A stretch of DNA of 64,000 nt, taken from NCBI GenBank assembly GCA_036558745.1, contig DATBEZ010000040.1, positions 62,001 through 126,000 on the forward strand, read 5' to 3'. A program made the translations under genes and the position numbers. Below, piece after piece: positions 15,283-23,745 of this stretch. Under the pieces are notes generated by a model that saw nothing but the letters and a program-made list of their open reading frames with translations, was not told the DNA's origin and made no database searches. Within the stretch, counting starts at the first letter, position 1. Each line of letters opens with the position of its first letter. Source of the stretch: JAMXLJ01 sp036558745. Lineage in GTDB: Bacteria > Actinomycetota > Acidimicrobiia > IMCC26256 > JAMXLJ01.

Positions 15283-16476
15283 ATGCGACTGCGCTACGGC
15301 GAGACCGAGGAAGCGTTTCGCGCCGAGTTCGTCGAATGGCTCGAGGCCAACGTTCCCGCGCCCGAGCTGCGCGCGCAGCCGAGGCTCTCGAGCGCCAACA
15401 TCACCGACTGGGGCGGGGCCTGGCAGCGGACGCTGTTCGACGCGGGTTGGCTCGTCCCGGGCTGGCCGCCCGAGCTCGGCGGACGCAACGCGAGCGCGAC
15501 CGAGCAGATGATCTACTTCGAGGAGCTGTCGAAGCGCGAGATCCCGCGCAGCATGAACCCGCAGGGCCTCGGCATCATCGCCCCGTCGATCAAGGACTAC
15601 GGCACGCCCGAGCAGCAAGAGCGGTTCCTGCTCCCGACGCTGCGGGCGGAGATCGCGTGGTGCCTCGGGATGAGCGAGCCGACCGCCGGGAGCGACCTCG
15701 CCAGCCTGCGAACGCGGGCCGTGCTCGACGGCGACCACTTCGTCGTCAACGGGCAGAAGGTGTGGACGTCGGGCGCGCACGACGCCGACTGGTGCCTGTG
15801 CTTCGTGCGCACCGATCCCGACGCTCCGAAGCATCGCGGCATCAGCGCGCTCATCATCGACATGAAGACGCCCGGGGTCGAGGCGAGGCCGTTCCCGGAG
15901 CTCAGCGAGCCCGACTACCTCGACTTCAACGAGGTGTTCTTCACCGACGTGCTCGTCCCACGTGAGAACCTGCTCGGTGAGCTGAACAAGGGATGGCCGA
16001 TCACACAAGGCTCGCTCGCGCACGAGCGCGCCATGCTCTGGATCGACTACGCGTACATCACACTGCGGATGTCCCGTGCGCTCGCCGCGCTGGGTACCGA
16101 GCCCGGGCCCGACGGGCGACCGTTGCGCGAGGACGCGCGCTTCCGCGACGAGGCCGCCGGCTGCGCGATCGACGCGCAGGCCCTCATGCTCATGGGGTAT
16201 CGCGGTTTCTCCAAGTTCATGCGTGGCCGGTCGTCGCCGGAGCACTCCCTGCTGAAGCTCTACGGGAGCGAGTCGGTGCAGCGCTGCCTCGCGGCGGGCT
16301 CGGATGCCCTCGGCGCCCGAGCGATCGACACCGACGTGCTGGGCCCGCTGCTCCACCGGGACGGTTCCTGGCTGGTCCAATGGATCCGGTCGTTCGGCGG
16401 GACGATCCCCGGCGGGACCAGCGAGATCCAGCGCAACATCATCGCCGAGCGCGTCCTCGGGCTCCCGCGCGCCTGA
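15283..16476 (+). CDS. Acyl-CoA dehydrogenase
   Basis: FAD-dependent acyl-CoA dehydrogenase of 397 residues that makes a 2,3-enoyl-CoA. Motifs are MSEPTAGSDLASLRT (substrate and flavin loop), VNGQKVWTSGAHDADWC, DFNEVFFTDV and the C-terminal FGGTIPGGTSEIQRNIIAERVLGLPR. Length and order match FadE proteins of actinobacterial lipid and steroid catabolism. It probably starts without a leader (TAGGGT seven bases before the ATG) and lies under operator site 4. Its divergent neighbour at 13873 could be its partner subunit. Chain specificity cannot be read from the sequence. Confidence 0.92.
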   Translation: MRLRYGETEEAFRAEFVEWLEANVPAPELRAQPRLSSANITDWGGAWQRTLFDAGWLVPGWPPELGGRNASATEQMIYFEELSKREIPRSMNPQGLGIIAPSIKDYGTPEQQERFLLPTLRAEIAWCLGMSEPTAGSDLASLRTRAVLDGDHFVVNGQKVWTSGAHDADWCLCFVRTDPDAPKHRGISALIIDMKTPGVEARPFPELSEPDYLDFNEVFFTDVLVPRENLLGELNKGWPITQGSLAHERAMLWIDYAYITLRMSRALAALGTEPGPDGRPLREDARFRDEAAGCAIDAQALMLMGYRGFSKFMRGRSSPEHSLLKLYGSESVQRCLAAGSDALGARAIDTDVLGPLLHRDGSWLVQWIRSFGGTIPGGTSEIQRNIIAERVLGLPRA

Positions 16477-16558
16477 GCAGCACAATCGGCGCGGCGACGG
16501 TGGCGCCGAGTGGCAGCCGACTATCCTGCGCCCCGCGAGGAGCTCAGGAGGGTGGGGT

Positions 16559-17785
16559 TTGCAGAACGACGTGGCCGTCGCGCCCCCGACGGCCGGGTGG
16601 AGCGGGCCGCGGTTCCAGTGTCTCGACGGACTCCGCGCACTCGCCGCGATCGCCATCGTCCTCACCCATGCCGCGTCGTACTCCCATACGTACAAGGGCG
16701 TCGTCGGCGACTACCTGAGCCAGCTCGACACCGCCGTCGCGGTGTTCTTCGGCCTGTCCGGCTTCCTGCTCTACCGGCCCTTCGCGCTGGCTCACCAGGC
16801 GCAGCGTGCGAGCGGATCGGTGCGCCACTACGCGCTCCGCCGCCTCACCCGTATCTATCCCGCGTACTGGATCGCGCTCGCCGTCTTCATGTACGTCCTC
16901 GGGAGTCTCAGGTTCCAGGGCGTGGCGAACACGGTGTTCGGGTTCTCGCTCCTGCAGCTCTACCACAGCGGCACGATCCTCCAGGGCCTGCCGCAGGCGT
17001 GGACGCTGTGCGTCGAGATCACGTTCTACGCGTTCGTCCCCCTGTACGCGTTCGTCATCGCGAGGTGGGCCCGTCGCAATCCGTTCCGCACGGAGCTCGT
17101 CGGCATCGGGCTGCTCACGGCGATCGGCATCGCGGTCGAGGTCCAACGTGAGCTGGGCGGGCACCCGCAGGGATGGACCGTCGGCCCCCTGTACCTGCCG
17201 TTGTTCGCGTCGGGCATGCTGCTCGCGGTCCTGAGCGCCCGCCAGCAGCTCCAGGGCGGTGTCGCGTGGCTGGACCGGGTGGGCAAGTACGCGTTCGCCG
17301 GCGTCGTGATCGCGGTGCTGAGCTATGCGTGCATCATCGAGGTCGTCGGCATCCACATCACGACGAGCCCCAGCCACGGCCAGTTCATCGCGCGTTACTT
17401 CCTCGAGATCCCCCTCGTCCTCGCCCTGCTCGTACCGGTGACGTTCGGGACGCGGAGCCGGGGTGTCGTGCGCGGGTTCCTGTCGAGCCCGATCATGGTG
17501 TTCCTCGGGACGATCAGCTACGGGATCTATCTCTGGCACTTCCCGGCGCTGGTCATCGTGCACGACCGCATGCTCGGGCTCGGCCACCACCAGGGCCGCC
17601 TGACCGTCGTGTTCGTGCTCGCGCTGGGGCTGACGCTCGTGTTCGCGACCGCGAGCTGGTATCTGGTCGAACGACCATTGCTGCGGTGGACCCAGGGTCG
17701 CAGACGCCAACGCCCGTCGGCGGGTGAGCGCACGGAGGCCGACGCGGAGGTCGAACCGCCCGTCGCCCTCGAAGCGACCAACTAA
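16559..17785 (+). CDS. Membrane acyltransferase, acyltransferase-3 (OafA/YrhL) family
   Basis: Integral membrane protein of 408 residues with about ten hydrophobic segments. The family signature is at the start: RFQCLDGLRALAAIAIVLTH, whose histidine is the proposed catalytic residue, then VAVFFGLSGFLLYRPF and RRLTRIYPAYW. Later helices carry GTISYGIYLWHFP. These enzymes move acetyl or other acyl groups onto surface sugars or lipids from the cytoplasmic side. A TTG start at 16559 is supported by AGGAGG six bases upstream (16547-16552); a GTG 12 bp further is the alternative. The C-terminal tail is charged and disordered. Confidence 0.88.
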   Translation: MQNDVAVAPPTAGWSGPRFQCLDGLRALAAIAIVLTHAASYSHTYKGVVGDYLSQLDTAVAVFFGLSGFLLYRPFALAHQAQRASGSVRHYALRRLTRIYPAYWIALAVFMYVLGSLRFQGVANTVFGFSLLQLYHSGTILQGLPQAWTLCVEITFYAFVPLYAFVIARWARRNPFRTELVGIGLLTAIGIAVEVQRELGGHPQGWTVGPLYLPLFASGMLLAVLSARQQLQGGVAWLDRVGKYAFAGVVIAVLSYACIIEVVGIHITTSPSHGQFIARYFLEIPLVLALLVPVTFGTRSRGVVRGFLSSPIMVFLGTISYGIYLWHFPALVIVHDRMLGLGHHQGRLTVVFVLALGLTLVFATASWYLVERPLLRWTQGRRRQRPSAGERTEADAEVEPPVALEATN

Positions 17786-17806
17786 CCGCTCGGGTAGAGC
17801 TGCGGT

Positions 17807-19468
17807 TCAGGAGCGGAGCAGCTCGCCGGGACGGTCGTCGGCCGCGTCCGGAAGCGGCGCGCCGTCGACGCGGATCGGGGTGCCGTTCACGACCACGTGC
17901 ACCATTCCTTCGGGCGCGTCGGCGACCAGACGGTCCGCACCGGCCGGGAAGTCGTGCACGCGGCGCAGCGGGCCCGGCGCGACGGTGTCGGGGTCGAACA
18001 CCGCGACGTCGGCCTTCATCCCCACGCGCAGCTCACCACGGTCCTGCAAGCCGAACACGCCCGCCGGCTCCGCGGTCAGCTTGTGCACCGCGCGCTCGAG
18101 CGACAGCGCGCCCCGACCGCGCACCCAGTTCCCCAAGAGGTCGGTGGGAAGGCACGCGTCGCAGAGCTGGCTGACGTGCGCGCCCGAGTCGGCCAGGCCG
18201 AGCATCATGCCGTCCGCCCCGACGAGCTGCGCGATGAGGTCCTCGTCGTCGTTGGCGACGATCTGACGGAACCGCGTGTCGAGCCCTTCGGAGAGCGCGA
18301 TGTCGACCATCACGTCGAGCGGACTCCGGTCCCACTCCTCGGCCAGCTCGGAGATCGGGCGGCCGACGAGATCAGGACGCGTCGTCGTCTCGGCCACGGA
18401 CACGAGGTGCCAGCGCGGCCGCAGCATCTTCCCGTGGTCGAGCTCGTCCTGCGCGCGCCGTCGCCAGTCGGCATCCGCGTACTTGGTGACGCGCTGCTCG
18501 GGCGGCAACGCGAGGATCTCCCCGAAGATCGGCACGACCTGGAACGGGAACGGCTCACGCAGGTTGAACTGGAACGTGAGCGGACGGCAGCTCACCTGCG
18601 GCCACACGTCGGAGCCGCGGGCGCGCTCGGTCTCGTTGAGCTCCACCATCGAGGCCGCCCACGGCAGGCCCTTCATCGTGAGGAGCGCGGTCCACGTGAA
18701 CGGGACGCCGACCTCGCGCTGCAGCGCGTAGAGCCGTCGGTGGTTCAGCGCGGGTCCCGGGATGATCTCGACCACGCCCTTGCCGGCGTCGCCGAGGACA
18801 CGGATCAACGCGTCCATCTCCTCCGCGCTCGCGAGGCGCGACGGCACTGGACGGCCCGCGTCGCCGGCGTGGGTGGGGGAGAGGCTCGTCGCGAACCCGG
18901 CCGCGCCCGCGTCCATCGACTCGCGCACCACGCGGGCCATGCGCGTGATCTCGTCGGGTGTCGCCTCGCGCTCGTATCCCGCGTCGCCCATGACCCACAA
19001 ACGCACGGCGGTGTGCCCCACGTAGCACGCGTAGTTCAACACCGTCCCGCGGCGCTCGACCGCGTCGAGGTACTCACCGAACGTCTGCCAGTCCCACGGC
19101 AGCCCGGCTTCGAGCGCGGCCAGGCTCATGTCCTCGACGTGCTCAAGCGTGCGGGCCATGAGGTCGCGGTGCTCGGGTCGGCACGGGGCGAGGCTGAACC
19201 CGCAGTTGCCCGCGACGACCGTCGTCACGCCGTGCCAGCACGACGGTGTGAGCGCCGGGTCCCAGAACACCTGCGCGTCGTAGTGGGTGTGCACGTCGAC
19301 GAAGCCCGGTGTCACGACGCAGCCCGACGCGTCGAGCACGCGTGCGCCGTCCAGCCCGTCGCCGACCTCGCTCACGCGGTCACCCGTGATCGCGACGTCG
19401 GCGCGCCGGCCGGGCTCGCCGGTGCCGTCGAGCACGGTCCCGCCCCGGATCACCAGATCCGCCGTCAT
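17807..19468 (-). CDS. D-aminoacylase-like amidohydrolase
   Basis: Metal-dependent amidohydrolase of 553 residues in the amidohydrolase-3 / N-acyl-D-amino-acid deacylase group. The zinc motif is FVDVHTHYDAQ near residue 57, followed by VVAGNCGFSLAP, NYACYVGHTAVR (metal His) and LGLADSGAHV (catalytic Asp). The small N- and C-terminal beta domains common to dihydroorotase/urease relatives are present (LVIRGGTVLDGTG, ELRVGMKADVAVFDPD). The start ATG 19468 follows GGAGGGGG. The substrate is uncertain, since this group includes enzymes for N-acyl-D-amino acids and cyclic amides. It ends convergently with the acyltransferase. Confidence 0.87.
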   Translation of the reverse strand: MTADLVIRGGTVLDGTGEPGRRADVAITGDRVSEVGDGLDGARVLDASGCVVTPGFVDVHTHYDAQVFWDPALTPSCWHGVTTVVAGNCGFSLAPCRPEHRDLMARTLEHVEDMSLAALEAGLPWDWQTFGEYLDAVERRGTVLNYACYVGHTAVRLWVMGDAGYEREATPDEITRMARVVRESMDAGAAGFATSLSPTHAGDAGRPVPSRLASAEEMDALIRVLGDAGKGVVEIIPGPALNHRRLYALQREVGVPFTWTALLTMKGLPWAASMVELNETERARGSDVWPQVSCRPLTFQFNLREPFPFQVVPIFGEILALPPEQRVTKYADADWRRRAQDELDHGKMLRPRWHLVSVAETTTRPDLVGRPISELAEEWDRSPLDVMVDIALSEGLDTRFRQIVANDDEDLIAQLVGADGMMLGLADSGAHVSQLCDACLPTDLLGNWVRGRGALSLERAVHKLTAEPAGVFGLQDRGELRVGMKADVAVFDPDTVAPGPLRRVHDFPAGADRLVADAPEGMVHVVVNGTPIRVDGAPLPDAADDRPGELLRS

Positions 19469-19554
19469 CGCGTCCCCCTCCCAGGCGTGGCCCGCCCAGT
19501 CTGCCCCTCGCGCGACGACTCCCGCAGCCGGCGCGCCGCGCAGACGGCGTCGGT

Positions 19555-20292
19555 ATGCTCCCGCGCGTGGAGACCTCGACGGTCGCGGGGCTCGATCTGC
19601 AACCCGGGCCCGCGACGCGGGTGGCGCGCCTCCTCGCTCCGGGCGGAGACGGGCGTCTCGGCGCCGTCCGCGTCGACGGACCGGTCCGGGGTCGTACGGC
19701 GGGCGCGGTCGCGTGGATACTCGTCGAAGGCGGGCGCGGTCGTCTGTGCGCCGGTGACGCGGTGGTCGATGTCGCGGGGCGCACCGACGTCTTCGACCGG
19801 CCCGGCTGGTCGGCGATCATCGGGCCGCGCGCCGGCTACGCGCTCGAGGGGGACGTGCGGGCGACGATCGTGTGGCGCGAGGAGTCGCGCGATCTGCCGA
19901 CACGCGTCGTCGCTCCCGACGACGTGACCGACGAGCTCCGCGGCGAGGGCGCGACGGCCCGGCGCGTGCGAACGTACGTCGCCGAAGGGCCGCTGATCGT
20001 CGGCGAGACGTTGAACCCGCCCGGCGGTTGGTCCAGCTACCCGCCGCACCGTCACGAGCACGAGGAGATCTACCTCTACCGCTTCGACCCGCCGGAGGGA
20101 TTCGGCCTGCAGATGCGCTCGCAGAGCGACGACGACGAGCGAGCGGTCGTCGTGCGCGACGGGAGGATCGAACGGATCACGTCGGGCTGGCACCCCGTCG
20201 TCGCCGCGCCGGGCTTCACGATGTACTACCTGTGGGCGCTCGCGGGTGCCGACGTCCTCGAGACCGAGACCGACACGAGGTACGCGCCGTGA
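19555..20292 (+). CDS. KduI/IolB-family isomerase (5-deoxy-glucuronate isomerase-like)
   Basis: Double cupin protein of 245 residues with the IolB signature GETLNPPGGWSSYPPHRHEHEEIYLYRFDPPEGFGLQM, interrupted here only for citation, spanning residues about 151-186. The His and Glu metal ligands are in PPHRHEHEE. IolB isomerises 5-deoxy-D-glucuronate in myo-inositol catabolism. No other iol gene is in the window, so the substrate may differ. A TATGCT box overlaps ATG 19555; if it is the -10 element the true start would be the in-frame GTG 19567 as a leaderless mRNA. The stop overlaps the start of the VOC gene (GTGA), so both are translated together. Confidence 0.8.
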   Translation: MLPRVETSTVAGLDLQPGPATRVARLLAPGGDGRLGAVRVDGPVRGRTAGAVAWILVEGGRGRLCAGDAVVDVAGRTDVFDRPGWSAIIGPRAGYALEGDVRATIVWREESRDLPTRVVAPDDVTDELRGEGATARRVRTYVAEGPLIVGETLNPPGGWSSYPPHRHEHEEIYLYRFDPPEGFGLQMRSQSDDDERAVVVRDGRIERITSGWHPVVAAPGFTMYYLWALAGADVLETETDTRYAP

Positions 20293-20678
20293 AGGGACTC
20301 GAGCACGCGGACGTGATCGGCTTCGCGTCGACGACGGACCTCGCGCGAGCGCGTGAATTCTTCGAGGGGCGTCTGGGTCTCAGCTGCATCCACGAGGACG
20401 GCTTCGCAGCGGTGTTCGACGCCAACGGCACGACGGTGCGCGTGTCGCTCGTCGAGGAGCTGCACCCCGCTCCCTTCACTATCCTGGGCTGGCGCGTCGA
20501 CGACATCACCGGCACTGCTCGGACGCTCGCGGCGCGCGGCGTCGAGTTCCTCCGCTTCGACGGGATGGACCAGGACGCCGACGGCGTGTGGTCCGCGCCC
20601 GGCGGCGGCCGGGTGGCGTGGTTCCACGATCCCGACGGCAACACGCTCTCCCTGACCGAATCCGCCGGGGCCGGCTGA
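20289..20678 (+). CDS. VOC-superfamily (glyoxalase/dioxygenase fold) protein
   Basis: Single VOC-domain pair in 129 residues: HADVIGFASTTDLARAREFFEGRLGL at the start and WFHDPDGNTLSLTE at the end, with a metal-type Glu/His pattern typical of glyoxalase I relatives and related lyases or dioxygenases. The start is GTG 20289, overlapping the IolB-like stop codon, which ties the two products to one pathway. The reaction cannot be assigned. A lactoylglutathione-lyase role is unlikely in an organism that probably lacks glutathione, but that is inference. Confidence 0.8.
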   Translation: MKGLEHADVIGFASTTDLARAREFFEGRLGLSCIHEDGFAAVFDANGTTVRVSLVEELHPAPFTILGWRVDDITGTARTLAARGVEFLRFDGMDQDADGVWSAPGGGRVAWFHDPDGNTLSLTESAGAG

Positions 20679-20730
20679 CGTACGCGCGCGGCGTTGCGGG
20701 TGCCCAAGGTCGGTCATACGCTCACCGGCC

Positions 20731-21012
20731 ATGGATCATCTCGCCACCCTGGTTCGAGCCGTCGTCGTCAACCAGCACAGCAGTGCCCGCCGAGAAGCCG
20801 AGATCGCCATGCTCATCAGCGGCTTGGGCGCACTCGCGATCATCGTGGGCGGCGTGCTCGGCCTCGGGGTCTTCGCCGGGGAGGACTCGGAGGCGCCCTC
20901 CGGGCGCTCGGAGCGCATCTCGTACATCGTCGGCGGGTTTCTGCTCGGCATCGGATTCCTCGTGATGATCCTCGCAATCCACGGCGGCTTCGGGAGCACG
21001 ACGATCCACTGA
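20731..21012 (+). CDS. Small membrane protein with two transmembrane segments
   Basis: Protein of 93 residues, not recognised. A charged N-terminal helix is followed by a hydrophobic segment (MLISGLGALAIIVGGVLGLG), a polar loop with SEAPSGRSERIS, and a second segment (YIVGGFLLGIGFLVMILAIH). It is likely an inner membrane protein with both ends on the same side. TACGCT lies near 20715, eight bases from the ATG counted from its end, compatible with a leaderless mRNA. Nothing in the context indicates a role. Confidence 0.55.
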   Translation: MDHLATLVRAVVVNQHSSARREAEIAMLISGLGALAIIVGGVLGLGVFAGEDSEAPSGRSERISYIVGGFLLGIGFLVMILAIHGGFGSTTIH

Positions 21013-21105
21013 GCCGCCTCGGCGACATCTCGCGCCGACCCATCGCCGCGCGCAGTCGGCGCGCGCCCGCGTGATCCGTCGCGGGGCCCGCGGCGAACAC
21101 GGGGC

Positions 21106-22128
21106 ATGGATCACGACGTGGCGCCCCCGGTGCAGATGGTGCAGCTGCTCGCCGGGTTCCAGCTGTCCCAGGCGCTCTACGCGGTCGCGAAGCTGGATGT
21201 CGCGACCGTGCTCGCGCGCGGCCCCGAGTCGGTGACGAAGCTTGCCGAGGAGGTGGGCGCGGCGGCGGAACCGTTGGCGCGGCTGCTCCGCACGCTCGCC
21301 AGCGTCGGCCTGTTCGTCGAGACGCAGCCGGGCACGTACGCGACGACGCCGCTCGGAGCCACCTTGGCGGTCGACGCGCCGGGCTCCATGCGGGATCTGG
21401 CCCTGATGTGGATGGAGACGCACTACGCACCCTTCGCCGGGCTCGTCGACACCGTGCGAACCGGTGCGTGCGCGGCGACGAGCTTCTACGGGCAGCCCTT
21501 CTTCGAGTGGCTCGCCGGGGATCCGGAGCAGGTCGCGCGCTTCACCGGCGCGATGGCGAATCTCACCGACGGCATCAAGGCCGCGGCCCTTTCGGGGTAT
21601 CGGCTTCCGGCCGGCGCGGTGGTGGTCGACGTCGGTGGTGCGGACGGGACGCTGTTGGCGACCGTGCTGGCCGCCGACCCCGACGCCAGTCGTCGCGGCG
21701 TCGTGTTCGACCTTCCGCATGTGAGCACCGCGGCCGCCGAGCGGATCGCGGAGCGCGGGCTCGGTGACCGGGTCGACACCGTGGGCGGCGACTTCTTCGC
21801 GGCCGTGCCGAAGGGCGACGTCTACCTGGTGTCGATGATCCTGCACGACTGGGAAGACGCGTCGTGCCACCGGTTGCTCCGCACGATCGCCCGCTCCGGG
21901 CGCGCCGGCGCTCGGCTCTGCGCGGTCGAGTTCGTGGTTCCGCCCGGTGACGTCCCTCACATGAGCAAGATGATCGACCTCACGATGCTCGGGATGCTGA
22001 CGGGCAAGGAGCGCACGGCCGACGAGTTCGAAGCGCTGCTCGCGGCGGCGGGGTTCCGCCTCGACCGCATCGTCGACACCGGATCACCCATGTCGGTCCT
22101 CGAGGCGACGCTCGTCGACGCCCCCTGA
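21106..22128 (+). CDS. SAM-dependent O-methyltransferase (family 2, plant-type)
   Basis: Methyltransferase of 340 residues in the O-methyltransferase family that includes hydroxyneurosporene and polyketide O-methyltransferases. The N-terminal dimerisation winged helix (LLAGFQLSQALYAVAKLDVATVL) is followed by the SAM-binding motif VVDVGGADGTLLATVLAADP near residue 171, then DVYLVSMILHDWEDASCHRLL, where His/Asp are the usual catalytic region. It should methylate a small aromatic or polyketide hydroxyl. No biosynthetic cluster surrounds it, so the substrate is unknown. It is followed by a repeat and by operator site 5. Confidence 0.86.
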   Translation: MDHDVAPPVQMVQLLAGFQLSQALYAVAKLDVATVLARGPESVTKLAEEVGAAAEPLARLLRTLASVGLFVETQPGTYATTPLGATLAVDAPGSMRDLALMWMETHYAPFAGLVDTVRTGACAATSFYGQPFFEWLAGDPEQVARFTGAMANLTDGIKAAALSGYRLPAGAVVVDVGGADGTLLATVLAADPDASRRGVVFDLPHVSTAAAERIAERGLGDRVDTVGGDFFAAVPKGDVYLVSMILHDWEDASCHRLLRTIARSGRAGARLCAVEFVVPPGDVPHMSKMIDLTMLGMLTGKERTADEFEALLAAAGFRLDRIVDTGSPMSVLEATLVDAP

Positions 22129-22129
22129 C

Positions 22130-22173
22130 GGAGCGGCGCGCTTGCGAGCGCGACCCGAGGCACAGCCGGCGAG
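22130..22173. repeat. Interspersed repeat also present at 13838-13882
   Basis: The block GGAGCGGCG...TTGCGAGCGCG...CACAGCC matches the sequence at 13838-13882 with a handful of changes. It fills the gap just upstream of operator site 5. Confidence 0.5.
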
Positions 22174-22188
22174 GTGCGTCCGCCCTTC

Positions 22189-22206
22189 CTTGACGCCCGT
22201 GTCAGG
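22189..22206. promoter_or_regulatory. Palindromic operator, site 5
   Basis: CTTGAC-GCCCGT-GTCAGG with perfect core TGAC-N6-GTCA. TTGACG here can serve as the -35 box, 18 bp before CACACT. The site ends 19 bp before ATG 22226. Confidence 0.76.
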
Positions 22207-22213
22207 TTCTGGC

Positions 22214-22219
22214 CACACT
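22214..22219 (+). promoter_or_regulatory. Possible weak -10 box (CACACT), leaderless
   Basis: CACACT, six bases, ATG 22226, with TTGACG at 22190-22195 as -35 (18-bp spacer). The -10 match is weak but the geometry matches the other leaderless promoters. Confidence 0.35.
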
Positions 22220-22225
22220 GCCCCG

Positions 22226-23278
22226 ATGGCCACGACGCTGCCGTCCACCATGCGCGCCGCCGTGTACAAGGGCGACCGCCGGGTCGAGGTCGAGGAGCGG
22301 CCGACGCCCCGCCTCGCCGCCGACGACGTCCTGCTCGAGGTGAGCCACTGCGGGATCTGCGGCTCCGACCTCCACCACGTGATCGAGGGCTGGGGTCCGC
22401 GGGACGCGATCGGCGGCCACGAGTACTCCGGGCGCGTCGTCGCGGTCGGCGACGCCGTCACCACGTGGAAGGTCGGCGACGAGGTCGTCGGTGGTCCGTC
22501 GGTGCGGTGCGGCACGTGCGAGTTCTGCCGCGCCGGCCGTCCGTCGTTGTGCTCGGGTCGCGGGCCCGTCGGTGAGGGCGGGGAGTTCCAGGGCGCGTTC
22601 GCCGATTTCACGAAGGTGAAGGAAGGCGAGCTGCTCCGTGTGCCGGACGGCCTGTCGTTGCGGCACGCCGCACTGACGGAGCCGCTCGCCGTCGCGCTCC
22701 ACGGCATCACGCGCAGCGGCGTGCAAAGCGGGCAGCGCGCGCTCGTGACCGGCGCGGGGCCGATCGGCTCGCTGACGGTCGCCGCGCTGGTCGCCAAGGG
22801 TGTCACCGACGTCGTCGTGAGCGAGCCGTCGCCGCTGCGGCGGAAGCTGTGCGAGAAGCTCGGCGCGCGCACGGTTCTTCCCGAGGAGCTGGTCCCTCCG
22901 GCGTCACCGAACTATCTCGTCGACGAACCGTTCGACGTCGCGCTCGAGTGCTCCGGCAACGCGCGAGCGATGGAGACCGCGCTGAGCCAGCTGAAGCGCA
23001 CCGGCACGCTCGTCCTCGTCGGCGCGGGTATGAAGCCGCCCCGCTTCGACCCCAACCGCATCCTGTTGAACGAGCTCGTGGTGACCGGTGCGTTCTGTTA
23101 CGACGGCGGTGGTTTCGACGTCGCGCTGGAGCTGCTCGCGTCGCCGGGCTTCCCGCGCGATCTCCTCGTCGAACCGGGCGACGTGGGCCTCGGTGGCCTG
23201 CTCGACGCGATCGAGCGGCTGCACGCAGGGGAGATCCCGGCCAAGGTGATGGTCGCGCCGGGTCGGAAGGAGAGCTGA
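22226..23278 (+). CDS. Zinc-dependent medium-chain alcohol dehydrogenase
   Basis: MDR-family dehydrogenase of 350 residues. The catalytic zinc site is CGICGSDLHH near residue 40 with GHEYSGRV, and the structural zinc loop is CGTCEFCRAGRPSLC. The NAD(P) motif is VTGAGPIGSLTVAAL. It resembles sorbitol, butanediol or threonine dehydrogenase branches, so a secondary alcohol substrate is likely. It is the first gene of an operon with a VOC protein (two bases gap) and an F420-type oxidoreductase, all under operator site 5. Chemistry on a lipid or steroid alcohol is inferred from that control. Confidence 0.88.
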   Translation: MATTLPSTMRAAVYKGDRRVEVEERPTPRLAADDVLLEVSHCGICGSDLHHVIEGWGPRDAIGGHEYSGRVVAVGDAVTTWKVGDEVVGGPSVRCGTCEFCRAGRPSLCSGRGPVGEGGEFQGAFADFTKVKEGELLRVPDGLSLRHAALTEPLAVALHGITRSGVQSGQRALVTGAGPIGSLTVAALVAKGVTDVVVSEPSPLRRKLCEKLGARTVLPEELVPPASPNYLVDEPFDVALECSGNARAMETALSQLKRTGTLVLVGAGMKPPRFDPNRILLNELVVTGAFCYDGGGFDVALELLASPGFPRDLLVEPGDVGLGGLLDAIERLHAGEIPAKVMVAPGRKES

Positions 23279-23280
23279 CG

Positions 23281-23745
23281 ATGACCGTGCAGTGGACGAA
23301 GAAGCCGCGGTTCAACCACGTCGCGATGAGCGTCCCGTCGGAGCTGCTCGAACCCGAGAACCGCACGTTGCTGACCGACTTCTACGGCGAGGTGTTCGGC
23401 TGGCAGGAGCTGCCGACGGAGACGGTCGACGGCAAGAAGCTCGTCTTCGGCGTCTACCAGATCGACCAGTTCGTGTTCCTGATCGCCGACGACTCGCCGA
23501 TGACGTGCCCGCGTCTCGACCACTACGGGATCTCGGTGTTCTCGGGCGACGACTTCCACGGCATCCTCGAACGGGCCAAGGCGTACCAGGAGCGCGACGA
23601 CCGGGTCGACATCATCGACGAGAAGCTCGACGACCACGGCATGTTGACGATCACGAGCTGTTACATCCGCTACCTGCTCCCGATGATGGTCGAGGTGCAG
23701 TGGTGGGAGTTCGTCGAGCCGAAGCCGGCCGGTACCGGCGCGTGA
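23281..23745 (+). CDS. VOC-superfamily protein
   Basis: Protein of 154 residues with a VOC fold: FNHVAMSVPSELLEPENR and LTDFYGEVFGWQEL at the start, LDHYGISVFSGDDFHGILERAK in the second half, and VEVQWWEF at the end with a Glu at the usual metal position. It starts two bases after the alcohol dehydrogenase stop and its own stop overlaps the next start (GTGA), so it is translationally coupled on both sides. Function is not assignable beyond a metal-dependent lyase, epimerase or dioxygenase-like fold. Confidence 0.8.
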   Translation: MTVQWTKKPRFNHVAMSVPSELLEPENRTLLTDFYGEVFGWQELPTETVDGKKLVFGVYQIDQFVFLIADDSPMTCPRLDHYGISVFSGDDFHGILERAKAYQERDDRVDIIDEKLDDHGMLTITSCYIRYLLPMMVEVQWWEFVEPKPAGTGA

